NCBI RefSeq assembly: GCF_014633365.1
Contig: NC_068349.1
Coordinates: 19,606,753 to 19,670,752, forward strand
Length of the DNA: 64,000 nucleotides
Direction: 5' to 3'
From: Diospyros lotus
Taxonomy: Eukaryota; Streptophyta; Magnoliopsida; Ericales; Ebenaceae
In this document: piece after piece, positions 23,736-36,300 of the stretch
How the letters are laid out: every line of letters begins with the position of its first letter
Position numbering within the stretch: position 1 is the first letter of the stretch
Position numbers and translations under genes: made by a program
Notes under the pieces: generated by a model
What the model saw: the letters and a program-made list of their open reading frames with translations, nothing else
What the model was told of the DNA's origin: nothing
Databases searched by the model: none

Positions 23736-24955
23736 TTATCTTTGGTTTTTCTTGAACATCGTTGTAACCTTCTTCTTAATCATGAAAATAGGGTTTGCTT
23801 CACTCTATTATCCATTGGGAATGATGCTTTCTTGGCTAAGTTCAGATGTATGCAAGATTTTGTGACATCTTGCTAGAATACATAGTAAGGGTTCGGTTTT
23901 GTTCTTGAGTTTATTGGGTTGTTGAGGTTTTTAAGTATTAACTTTTTTTTCTGTAAATATTAAGTATTAACTTGGGGTTTAAGATGGGGGTTTAAGTAAA
24001 AGAAGAGTCTGTTGGATGAGTTATTAAGTTAAGGATCATAATGGTATTGTGTATGAAAAGTTACAAGAAGGATCAAGGGATGCTAAGTTTAAGATACATG
24101 AGTTTAATGTTGTTGGTTGTCGTTAAGGGTATGGGTATGAGCATTGGCATGACCCAGTTGGCCTAAATGCCGACTTGGATACCTTAGGTGAGCATATGCA
24201 TTTAGAGTATGTTATCTGTGTGAGTTCCTATGTGGGCGTAGCATGGCTTGATGCATGATTTATGGGGGGCTTGCCATCACATTTATGTTGCAGATGCCAT
24301 TGCATTTCTTAAGTGTTGTATTGCATGGTGAGGACAAGTGGCTATGAGAATTGGGTTCAGCCTACAAGTAAGACCATGGGGATGAGATCCACGGCAACAT
24401 GTTATGCTGAGATTATGTTATGAATAATAGGAAAATGTATGTATGTTAGGAAAAGCCAAATGATGTAACGAAAGACATGTAAGGGAAATGGTATGGTAGT
24501 CTATGGTAGGCTGCTAACAGGTTTATATGTGGGATTTGGGCGTCAATGTGTGTATGTTATGTGAGCCCCAATGACCATTTATGTGCAAGCTACTTCATAA
24601 TATGCATTCAGGACAAAAGCATGTATGGTACATGGCATGTATGTTATTACATTAGCATGAAAACGTATGGGGTGTAAAGGAAATTCTAGTTAGGGCTTAA
24701 TGCTTCTTTTTCTCATGCTTACTAAATCTTGTGATTCACCCTTGCTATTACATTATTCTAGGTGTATGTGGGGCCGGATTAGAAAAGGCAGGAGGCCTAA
24801 TGGATCAATGTATAGGTGTTTGTGTACAGCGTCATCCCAACCTCAGAGATTCTAGGGTTGTGCTGGTGTTATGTAAAAGAATGGTAAGAAAAATGGAAGG
24901 CATTTCTGTTTAAATTTTAGTCGTTGCCTCATGAATTTGGGGTCGTGACACTAAG

Positions 24956-26342
24956 TTAGCTTGAACTCATACCACAAGTAACAATTAACTAATACAAAAG
25001 ATAGCCATTGAGAAAATTCACATAAAAGAGTTAGCCAAAGGTTGATAATTGAATTCATTACTTCAAGTTATACATTGGTAACCAAAAGTTAATAATTGAA
25101 TACATTACTCCAAGTTATATGCGAGTTAGCCAAAAGTTGAGAATTTGATGCATTGCTTTAAACTCTATATATCCAAAATAATAACTTATAACACGAGAAG
25201 ACCCATTGGTGGTGTTTTATATATATATATATATATATAATTATTGGTTGCAACCATGGATTATAGTTTGCGATGGTTTTTTTTATTTAATTTCATTTAA
25301 TCAATGTTATCTGGCTTAAATATATGTCATCCACCGGTAAAGAATTAAAAATACAAAGACTTTTAAAGCTAATTTTAAAATATAGAAAGGGTTCAAGTAA
25401 ATGAACCAAAGTGTATGAGATATCTATATAATTGAATAAGAGTTATACTACTTGTACATTATTTATGTACATCTTGGACTACATAATACACATAAATGAC
25501 ATAAATAATTCTCGCCTCATTATATCTTGGGTGATGGCATTTTAGATATTAGAACATCATTATGTAGCGCAAAATATACACCATGATGTACCAATAGTAT
25601 TTTTCATTGAGTAATGTTAACAAGTCTTCTAAATGCCCTAAATGATAATAAGTGTTGTAAAGGCACTCATTAAAGAAATATAAAAATATTTTATTTTTAG
25701 ATAAATTATATTTATTACGTAATATTTATAACATTCAAACACTTTTATTGGTTAATGAAAAATTTTGAAACACAATATATCTATTACCAACTAATTTAAA
25801 TGTTTGAAAACTGAAAACGACATATAATAAATATATTTTATTTAAAAAATAATGTATTTATATTTTTATATTATATAATTTACTTTTTAAAAGATGTACA
25901 TTCAATCTTATAATTTAAGTCAATACCCATATATGAATTCACTATTTAAAACTGATTTAATAATAGTAATAATAATGATGATGATGATGATGTTATTTAG
26001 TTATGTTTTATAGTCTTATTATTATATATGGGATATCTAAACTATTTTTATTTATATTTTAACTACAATTATAATTATTAAAACTAAAATAAATATATTT
26101 TAAACATTTATTAGTACAATAGAACTATCAGTTAGAGGCATCAAAACATAACAGTGTCCATTTGGGAACAACAGAGCGGAAACGTTTGAGGCCCGCCCGA
26201 ATTTACCCGAAGGGCCGATGTCGGCCAATTTCGCGTAAACGAAGAAGCCGAACTGATCTGGGGGCATTGCTTTCACTGTGTTCGGGATTAGTGATATTGA
26301 TAATAACAACAGCAGTAGTAGATCGAGATCGAGATCGAGGAG
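24956..26342 (+). promoter_or_regulatory. COG8 upstream region and 5' leader
   Basis: AT-rich intergenic DNA with an (AT)n run at 25210-25240 and (TAATAG)/(GATGAT) repeats at 25958-25995. A possible TATA element, AAATATATTTTAA, lies near 26088. From about 26150 composition becomes GC-richer and gene-like. This leader holds an out-of-frame ATG at 26162 (69 codons, ending at 26371, past the COG8 start) and a six-codon frame at 26218-26238. The transcription start is not determinable here. Confidence 0.4.
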
Positions 26343-26468
26343 ATGGACTCGTCGGAAGGTCCAGCAGATGAGGCGGCCACTGTGGCCGGTCTCATTCCGC
26401 TCGCCTCCGTCTGTCACCAACCCTATGTTTCGGAACTCCTCTCCTTCACTCTCGATCGCCTTCACAAG
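26343..26468 (+). CDS. COG8: COG8 exon 1
   Basis: Codons 1-42, ending LDRLHK in phase 0 before GTCTGT. Intron 1 is only 71 bp and ends TTGGTACAG. Confidence 0.95.
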
Positions 26469-27349
26469 GTCTGTCTCTCTTTGCCTTTTTTGGTCTTTGA
26501 TTTTGTGATATGAATAAACCTATAAACGAATTGGTACAGGAGCCGGAGCTTCTGCGGGTGGATGCGGAGAGAATTCGAAGGCAGATGCAAGAGGTGGCGG
26601 TTGCCAACTACCGCGCTTTCATTTCCGCTGCCGATGCGTTGCTCGCCATTCGGCTGGAGGTTTCTTCTATTGACAAGCATCTCGATTCTCTGGTACAGTT
26701 CTTGTTTCCAAATGTTACTTTGCTTTCTCTCCCCGTGGGCTATGGAATATTCATGAATATGTGGCCTTTCATTTCTGATGGTGTTGAGATGCAAGTATGG
26801 CAAATAATAGCTGAATCTGGAGTCTTATTTCTTCTTATTAAGAGGACTAAATAAGTGAAAGATGATAACGAAATTTTGTATATCAGAAAGAAAGATAAAC
26901 TTTCTTGATCATTTTGTTCATTTAACAACAAAGAAAAAAACCTTGTAAGTTTCTTTCAGGAATATAGTTCAATATAATAGGAGCACTCTTGTATCATTAT
27001 CATAGCAAGTTAAGTGCTCAGAAAAGAAAAGAATAAAATGGTGTTCAGGAGATATAATATCCCGTAAGATAGAACTAATTTGTGGAACATGTCTTTCTAG
27101 CTGACTTGACATACTTGTAGTATCATATATTGAAATGAGATGAGATGAGCAAGAATAACCATACACTGTTAAGAAGGAGAGATCTATGGTCCTACATCAG
27201 TAATTTAGTTCTCATAATTAGAGGTGAATTACGAACACCTTCTATGCCCCCACAAAATTTTATTGAATTATTTTGATATTCTTCAGTTTCTCACTTTCTT
27301 CTTTTGAAAAAAACCAGTGAGAAAATTTGAAACTAGAAAGTAATCAGAG

Positions 27350-27387
<38 letters not shown>

Positions 27388-30300
27388 TATGAACAGTTAA
27401 TTGTGAAAAACTGATGTACAATTATCATATGTTCAATTTCATCTTTGCCCCAAGACAATTTAAGATGAAATTGATCAATAAGAATTAAAGTTCTTGTGGG
27501 CATATTCATCACATCACCCTAAAACTGTGACGTGACTTAAAGATAAGTATTAAGGTTCATTGCCTGGTAGCTAGCTTTCCTCTTGTTGTGATGGCAAAGC
27601 TGCCATGCCTCAAATTAAATCACCTAGTCTTGAGTTTGTATAGGGTATGCAAAATCCTTCAGCTGAAGATACAAATTTATTATTGTCATCGCAAGCCTTA
27701 ATCTTCCTATGTCATACAACAAAGATGATCTTATAGTTGTTTGACAATTTTCCTTTTATTTTTAAAGAGATTTTACAATCACATGAAAAACTAGACGCAC
27801 TTCTGCAATTTAACCATCTTGCCTTGATTTCTAGGTAATATCATCAACATTCTTTTAAAACAATTGATTTGAAATATCTAAACTGTTTCTTTAGAAATAA
27901 TTTGATTTTCAAGTCTCACTACCATGTTCCCACTTTTGTTGTTATTAAACTTATATATTCCATATATTTGGTTTTTGACCTACTCAATTTGAAGCCTTTG
28001 GATTCCAAGGGGTCTCCATAATTCAAGTTTAGTATTTACAAGTAAGAGTGAGCATTATTTGGTTAAAATCAAAATTTCAAATTGAAACCTGGTTTGATTT
28101 TTTACTAAATTCAGTTTGGTTTGGTCCATTTTTTGGTATTTAAAAAAAAAGATTTTCAACTTTTGCTTTGGTTTTAACACTACTGTTTTTAACCAAATAA
28201 ATCTAATTGACCAAAATATCCAAGATATATAATTGCTTACAAAATAACCACTAAATTTTAGCTTATTTATGAAGTGCCACTACTCTAAACCTGTGTTGAT
28301 ATCTATCACAATAATTACACTTATCTTAAATTTTATTAACTTTCTTAATATTAGTTATTTGGTTTAATTTTGTAAAGCTTAGGAAGAAAACCCTAGCTTT
28401 TAATATGTATTTACAACCTAATTAAACTTAGATTATACACCTATATATACAAATACAATGGGCCATGGGCTCTAATATAAGATTAACCCTCGATTATAAC
28501 CATATAACTCAACACTCCCCCTCAACCTGAAGCATATATATCATATGCACTGAGTTTGCTACAAATATGCTCAATTCGAGGACTCTTGAGAGATTTAGTG
28601 AAGACATCTACTAACTGGTCAATGGAATTGACAAAATCTGTGGTAGTACAGCCAGATAAAATCTTCTCTCGGATGAAGTGACAATCTATCTCAATATGTT
28701 TGGTCCTCTCATGAAAGACTAGATTGAAAGCAATATGTAATGTAGCTTAATTGTCGCAAATTAATCTCATCTGTGATATCTCCCCAAACTTGAGCTCCTG
28801 AAGCAATTGTTTTAACCAAATAAATTCACGCGTTGCCAAGACCATAGCACGATATTTTGCTTCTGCACTCGATCTAGCAACAACCTCCTGCGTTTTACTT
28901 TTCCAAAATACTAGGTTTCCTCCAACTAGAACACAATATCCCGAAGTAGATCATCTATCAGAGAGAGAACCTACTCAATCAGTATCAGAATATCCAACTA
29001 CTTGAGTATGACCTCTGTGCTCATACAATAGTCCTCTACCTGGAGCTCCCTTAATATACTTGAGAATCCGGACTACCACATCCCAGTGGCTATCGCAAGG
29101 AGACTGCAAAAACTGTCTGACAACACTAACTGAGAAAGAAATATCTGGACGAGTGATAGTGAGATAATTAAGTTTTCTAACTAGCCTGCGGTATCTTCCA
29201 GGATCAACAAGAGGCTCCCCCTGTCCTGGTAAGAGCTTTGCATTAGGGTCTATAGGAGAATCTATAGGTTTACAATCAAGCATCCCATTTTCTTCTAAAA
29301 TGTCTAACACATACTTTCGTTGAGAGATAACAATACCAGAACTGGATTGAGCAACTTCTATGCCAAGAAAGTATTTAAGTAACCTCAAATTCTTAGTCTG
29401 AAAATGATGGAAAAGATGTTTCTTCAACTGAACAATACCATTCTGATCATCACCTGTAATAACAATATCATCCACATAGACAACCAAATATATACACCTC
29501 CCCTGTGATGTGTGTTTATAAAAAATCGAATGATCAGACTCACTACGAGTCATACCAAAGTCTTGAATGACAGCACTGAAACGATCAAATCAAGCTCGAG
29601 GAGACTGCTTCAACCCATATAGTGAGTGACGGAGTTTACAAACCTGCCCAGACTTCCCCTAAGCAACAAACCTAGGAGGTTGCTCTATATAAATCTCCTC
29701 TTGAAGCTCACCATGTAAGAAGGCATTCTTAATGTCTAGCTGATACAACGGTCAGTGGCGCATAGCTGCTATAGAGAGAAACAAACGCACATAGGACATC
29801 TTAGCAACAGGGGAAAAAGTGTCACCATAGTTAAGACCATAAACCTAAGTATACCCCTTGGCAACCAAACGGGCCTTCATGCGATCAACCTGTCCATCAG
29901 GACCCATCTTGACAGTATAGATCCACCGACAGCCAACAAGAGATTTCCCTAGGAGTAAAGGGACCAAATTCCAAGTACCATTGGAATGCAAAGCAGTGTA
30001 GACCCACCTTGACAGTATAGACCCACCTTGTCGCCACCTCGGATCAGAAAGTGCCTCACTAACAGTCTTAGGTACTGAAACAAAGAATAAAGAAGACACA
30101 AAAACACAAAAAAAGAGACGAGAGACGGTGATAGCTAAGAAAATTATAAATGGGGTGAGGATTGCGAGAAGAACGGGTACCTTTCCGAAGGGCAATAGGA
30201 AGCAGATCCTCAGAAGGTAAGACCGCAACAGGTGGAGAGACTGGAGCAGGATGTGAGACAGCAGGAGTCACAGAAGTAGTAGGAGACATGGGAGAAGGCG

Positions 30301-33300
30301 CATGAACAACATCTCGATCGGGAGGAGACCGAGACTGATGACGCCGATGATACACCTGCAATGGGGTAGAAGAAGAAACAGGGAGAATAGAAGCGAGAGG
30401 ACTCGCGGGAAGAGGGATTGCCTCAAAAATGGGTTGACGCTCGGAAGGAGATGAAGAGTAGAAAGGAGACGACTCAAAGAAGGTAACATCTGCCGAAAGA
30501 AAATAGCGGCAGGTGTTAGGAGAATAACACCGATAACCCTTCTGAAGGCGAGAGTAACCAAGAAAAATGCACTTGATGGACCGAGCAGACAATTTATCTT
30601 GATTGGGAGACAAGTTATGGACAAAGCAAGTGCAACCAAAGACACGGGGAGGAAGAATGTATAATGGTTGATCAGGAAACAAAAGAAAGTGAGGAATTTG
30701 GTGCTGAAGAACTGAGAAGGGCATCCTATTAATGAGATAGAAAGCAACAAGAACAGCTTCAACCCAAAAGTGAAAGGGGACGTGATGATGTAGAAGAAGA
30801 GTGCGAGCAGTTTCAATCAAATGTCTATTTTTACGCTTAGCAACCCCATTTTGCTGTGGTGTATATGCACGAGATGATTGATGCAAAATCCCCTGAGAAG
30901 ACATAAAAGTAGTAAAGGGAATAGAAAAATACTCGGGGGCATTGTCACTGCGCAATACTTGGATAGAGATATGAAATTGCGTTTTGGTTTCAGCACAAAA
31001 GGATTCAAAAATTGAGAATAACTCAGAACGATTTTTCATTAAATATAACCATGTGCAATGAGAATAATCATCGATAAACGTTTTAAAATATTGAAAACCC
31101 AAAACAGACACGACGCGATTGGGACCCCAGACATCAGAATGAACTAAAGCAAACGGGAACACAGCTCGATTATTGACACGCTTTGGAAAAGAAGTGCGAG
31201 ACTGTTTTCCAAGTTGACAAGACTCACAATGAAAAGATGACAAACTAGACAAACTGGGACCATCTTCTGAAACTTAGCCAAACTGGGATGTCCCAAACGA
31301 TTGTGGAGAAGAGCAGGAGACTCAGTCACCGAGCAAGCAACAGGAGATGTAGGAAGGTTGAGATGATAGAGACCTTGCGACTCACATCCTACGTCAATCA
31401 TCTGTCTCGTACCGCAATCATGGATAGTAGTAGAATGATCATCAAAAGTGATAAAGCAATTTAAGGCACGAGTAAGTTTACTAACAGAGACAAGATTAAA
31501 GGGACAATGAGGAAGATAAAGGACAAAATCTAAAGGTAGAGAAGGTAAGGGTTTGGCAGTGCCAACAGCCTTAGCAACCGCTTTGGACCCATTAGCTAAT
31601 GTCACAGAAGGTAAAGAAATAGAATTAGTAAAATGAGAGAACAAATGGGGATTACCAGAGATATGGTTAGAAGCACCTGAGTCCAAGACCCATGGTCCTA
31701 AAGAGGACGACTGAGCGAGACAGGCAGTGGAATCACTAGAGTGGGCGACAGAAGCAACTGTGGATGAGGATTGTTGGGATGTCTTATACCTAAGATACTC
31801 ATCATAGTCAGCCCCAATGAGAAGGACAGATTGCGGTGGATGACCATCAAAGGACTCAGATCGAGAACCATCAGCATGAGCAACATTAACACAAGGAGGG
31901 CGGCCATGCAACTTATAACACTGTTCCTTAGTATGTCCCCACTTGTGACAGTAGTTACACTTGGGGCGCTTGCCCCAATTACCACGATCTCCTCCCTGTT
32001 CGCCACTACTTTGAACCTGTGAAGCTATAACTGAATGATCACTTGCAGAAGATGAAGGTACTGTAGGAACAGATGAAACTCGTAGAAGACGAGAATTCAC
32101 TTCATCCATAGTAGATACAGTAGGACTAACAAGAATCTGATCACGAACAGGAGCAAGTTAGCAAGTTCAGGACCAATGGCAACAAGAGTACACACCATGA
32201 AGAATTTATCTCGCTGAGGTAGATCCTCTGCAGTAGTCTTACCAGCAGGTAACAAGGAGTTAAATTCAGCTTTAATAGAGGCCATCTGACCAAGAAAATC
32301 AAGAAGACTCAGACCCTGTTGTTGTAAACTAAGCAAATTAGACACTACTGAATACAGACTTTGAATGTCATTAGTGTATAGCGCCTTGGCCTGAGCCCAC
32401 AACTCACAGCACGTGGTGTAGTTAGTATAGATCGGATGAAGAAAATGATCAATTGACTGCCATAATAGACTGCACAATAGAGCATCAGCTCTCTGCCACT
32501 CAGATTTAGCTGTGGTCACATTCTCGGTCTTGGTAGTTAGATGATCTTGTAAACCTTGACCCATACACCATAGTTCAACCGCCTTGGACCAAGAGATATA
32601 ATTGGAACTGCTCATCAACTTCTCAGTAGCAATGGCTGGAGAGGGAGACAAAATACCAGAGAATGAGCCAAATTTATTGGTACTAGCCATGTTGAACAGA
32701 AGGGAGCTCTACAAGATCAACATATATGAAACAAAAGGGGTTAAAAAAAATAGCCAAATAGAGAGGCTAGATGATCTAGCACAGAGAATGAGGCCCGTTG
32801 GAGACGGGAGACAGCGGATGGCGAGGAAATCACCTGGACTGGGATGAACTGAAGGAGGCGAGTCCAATAGTGAAGACGGCGTCGCGATCGGAGTACTGAT
32901 TGGAGCCAAAACAAGTTTCTGAACAGTGCGAGAGAGGCGGCGCGTGGCGGCGGCAAAGGCAACGATCCTCCGAGGGTCGATAGATCGGAGGCTGGCGAAT
33001 GCAACGGTGGTGGCGGTGTGCGTGATCAGCCACCGGACAGTGAAGACCCGCTACAGACCAGTAGCACGAGCACGGTGATGGCAATGTGCGCGAGCGGCGA
33101 CGACGGTGGCACCGCAAGTTGCGGCGGTCAGTGGCGATGCGACCGACAGTGGTCGTCGTTGATGTGGTCAGCAGCGGCTAGGGTTTGTATGGTGGCTACT
33201 AGGGTTTGTATTTTGGCTCTGATACCATGTAAAACTTAGGAAGAAAACCCTAGCTTTTAATATGTATTTACAACTTAATTAAACTCATAGATTATACACC

Positions 33301-36300
33301 TATATATACAAATACAATGGGCCATGGGTCATGGGCTCTAATATAAGATTAACCCTAGATTATAACCATATAATTCAACAAATTTTATATGGGTAAATCT
33401 ATTTTTGTAAAATTTCAATTCGGGTTTGTTATATATAGATTATGTTAATTTAATTTGGTTGCTAAATTACTCCATAATGATTGAATACTTACCCCTATTT
33501 ATTCCTTCTTTGGTTTTGTTTATCAAGACAATATCATTTACAAGTAAGTTTCACACAGACACCTCTTTTTGGATGTGTTTTGTAATTTCATCCATCACAA
33601 GATCAAAGATGTAAGAGCTCAATGTAGATCCTTGCTATAATCAATAGTAATTTAGATAACCTCTGTATCATCTTCACAAGTCCTAACACTAGTTTCTTCT
33701 TATTGATATGTGCCTTTATAACTTATATATAAGCAATGCAGAGTTTGTTACTCTAAAATCTTCCACAAGACTTTCTTTGGGGCTTTGCCATAAGCATACT
33801 TCAAGTTTATAAACATCATATGCAACTTGTGTTCCTATTATTCTTGGACATTTTTATATGACATAATGGTATTACAAAAGATACTGCTTTGGATGAAAAG
33901 GACTGGAGGTTTAGAATTCATGTTGCTAACCCCATCCAGTGGAACTGCAGCTTGTAATTGTTGTTATCTATAGACTTTTTTTTTTGGCTAAGATATTTGT
34001 AGACATTTTCATAGATAAAACATTACTAAAACAATAACATACCAAGCCTTTATCCCTACTAGGTGTTTGCTACATGAATTACCACTGTATTTTCTTGATA
34101 TTCCTAGATCTCTTTTTTTAATCTTTATTCCATTTTACCCATTCTTTTCATAGGGCCTTTATTGGTCTTATTTCACACGATCAAACTATCTTATTTGTAT
34201 CTCATGCATTCTTTTGTCTCATCCATTAACTCAATGTCATCTGTAAATTGCATATCCCATGGAACGTTTTCTTAGATATGTTTCATAGATACACACTAGT
34301 GTAGATAAAAATCGTTCTCTCCTCTTTGAGAAGTAATATGATACATGCATGTAGATTGCTCACTAGTTGCTTCATGGCATATGGAAGAGTAAAATGACGT
34401 CTCGTATTGAATGCTAATGTAGATAAACCACTCATTTCTTGCTCCTACTAGACCTGCAACCCTATTTATGAAGTTTTTAAGCTCCTTGCTATTCCTTCTT
34501 GGATCCATTCATCTCTGTCGCTCGGCTCAAAGAAATTGATTGATTGCCTCCTACTTTTGCCAAGTGGAATTAGCTTCCAAAAGCAAGCCTTGTAGGCCAC
34601 CTCCTTCTTAATGCTTCGTCTATTAGAAGCCAAGGCTTAGTGAATCTCCATAAATTTCTTTTAATCCAAGCCACTTCAACTTTTTCCAAAGTTGACCATA
34701 GACCCTCCACTAAAAGAAAAAGAAAACACATAAGAAAGGGATCTCTTGCACTCTGAATCTAGTTTGAGGAGATGAATAATTGATTGCCACATGCTTGTAA
34801 TTTTCTCGTACTAGCAAATTTTTATCCCCTTTGATGAATAGTCATTTATGCTTTCTAGTGGTTTGTTTGATTTTGCTTTCAGTTTTTGAGAAATGGTATG
34901 AAGAACTAAGATAAAAAGAAGAGAGGAAAAGAGAGATTGGGGGGAAAAGACTAATTCAATTTTATTAAGCTAGGGTTACAAGCATTTATAGCGAAACATT
35001 GTAATTGCTATGTACAAGCTACCTAAGTGAGGTACAAGTTACAACTAATACATGCAACACCTACTACAATCAAACTAATATGACTTCTCAACACTCCCCC
35101 ACAAGCAGGTGCATACATATTATATGTGCCTAGCTTGGAAAAATTGTACTCAACCCTTGGACTTTGAAGAGCTTTATTAAGTTGGTAAGCCAATTGTTCC
35201 ATAGTCCCCACAAATGCCGTAGAAATCTCACTAGAAACCAGTTTTTCTCGCACAAAGTGAGTTTATTTTAATATGTTTGGCCCTTTCATAAAAAACATGA
35301 TTAAAAACAATATGAAGAGCAACTTGATTGTCACACGCAAGTTGCACAAAACCTGAATCCCCAAATTATAGCTCCTTAAGAAGTTGTTTAAGCCAAATTA
35401 GCTCACATGTAGCTAATGCCATGTCTCTGCACTTAGCTTCAACACTAATCTAGCAACAATTGAACAACGTGCTATTTTTTACTCTTCCAAGAAACCAAAT
35501 TGCCTCCAACCAAAACACTATAGCTAGAAGTGACCATCTATCAAATTAATAGTTTGCTCAATCAGCATTTGCATAACCAGTTACCTATATATGATCTTTA
35601 TCCTCAAATAATAAACCTTTACTAGGCGAACTCTTAAAATATCACAAAATACAAACCAAAGCTTGCCAATGACCATCACAACGAGAATCCAAAAACTGGC
35701 TAACCATAGTAACAACAAATGCAATATCTAGTTGAGTCATTGGAAAATAATTCAACTTCCTAACCAATCTCTCGTAATGCCCTGGATCATGAATAGGGTC
35801 CCCCTATCCAGGAACAACCTTAGAATTAGGATCCATAGGTGTGTCAATGGGCCTGGATAGAATCCAATATCCCTTGCTTCTCATTACAAGTAATGACAAT
35901 ATCATCTCCATAGACAACCAAATAGATAATACCATTAGGAGCATGACGACAGAAAACAAAATGGTTAACTTCACTCCTAATCAATCCAAAAGATTGAACT
36001 ACACAACTAAAGAAACCAAACCAACACCTAATTAATTGCTTTGGACCATTCAAGGATTTCTTGTGGTGACAAACTAGGTGAGACTCCCCTTGAGCAACAA
36101 CTAGGTGGTTGCTCCATATAAACCTCCTTATGAAGATCACCATGCAAAAAAGCATTTTCAATGTCAAATTGATGAAGAGCCAATGTCTAATGGCAACCAT
36201 GGATAGAAACACATGAATTGAAGTAATCTTAGCCATAGGGGAAAAGTTATATCCGTAATCAAGACTAAAAATCTGTGTATAGCCCTTAGCAACCAAGTGT

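Larger units (their letters stand above)
22410..24950. mobile_element. Probable solo LTR containing a nested Cassandra-like LTR
   Basis: Begins TGTAATAACC and ends GGGGTCGTGACA. Flanks are CTAGG (22405-22409) and CTAAG (24951-24955), a 5-bp duplication with one change. No coding domains. It contains a TTCGAA motif cluster (22540-22710), four CATTCGGATATG-like motifs (22888-22985) resembling the array in the 7324 LTR, and a 226-bp insertion at 23510. Confidence 0.7.
28371..33380 (-). mobile_element. Full-length Ty1/copia element, antisense in COG8 intron 2
   Basis: A 5010-bp element with short LTRs (144 and 153 bp), a perfect 5-bp duplication AATTT (28366-28370 and 33381-33385), a primer site at 33215-33227 and a polypurine tract next to the 28514 boundary. 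On - the order is gag, CCHC knuckle, protease, integrase, reverse transcriptase, RNase H, which is copia order. The LTRs differ by about four substitutions plus a 2-bp and a 7-bp indel by hand count. This makes it the youngest dated copia element here, but frameshifts and stops in gag and pol make it non-autonomous. Confidence 0.95.

Noticed and set aside
26510..26854. Alternative 114-codon product starting in intron 1
   Set aside because: It runs through COG8 exon 2 into intron 2. The spliced gene with conserved exon 1 accounts for the homology.
35901..35912. Functional variant YGDD reverse transcriptase
   Set aside because: The frame ends soon after and the element is riddled with deletions, so the Val-to-Gly change is most likely neutral decay.
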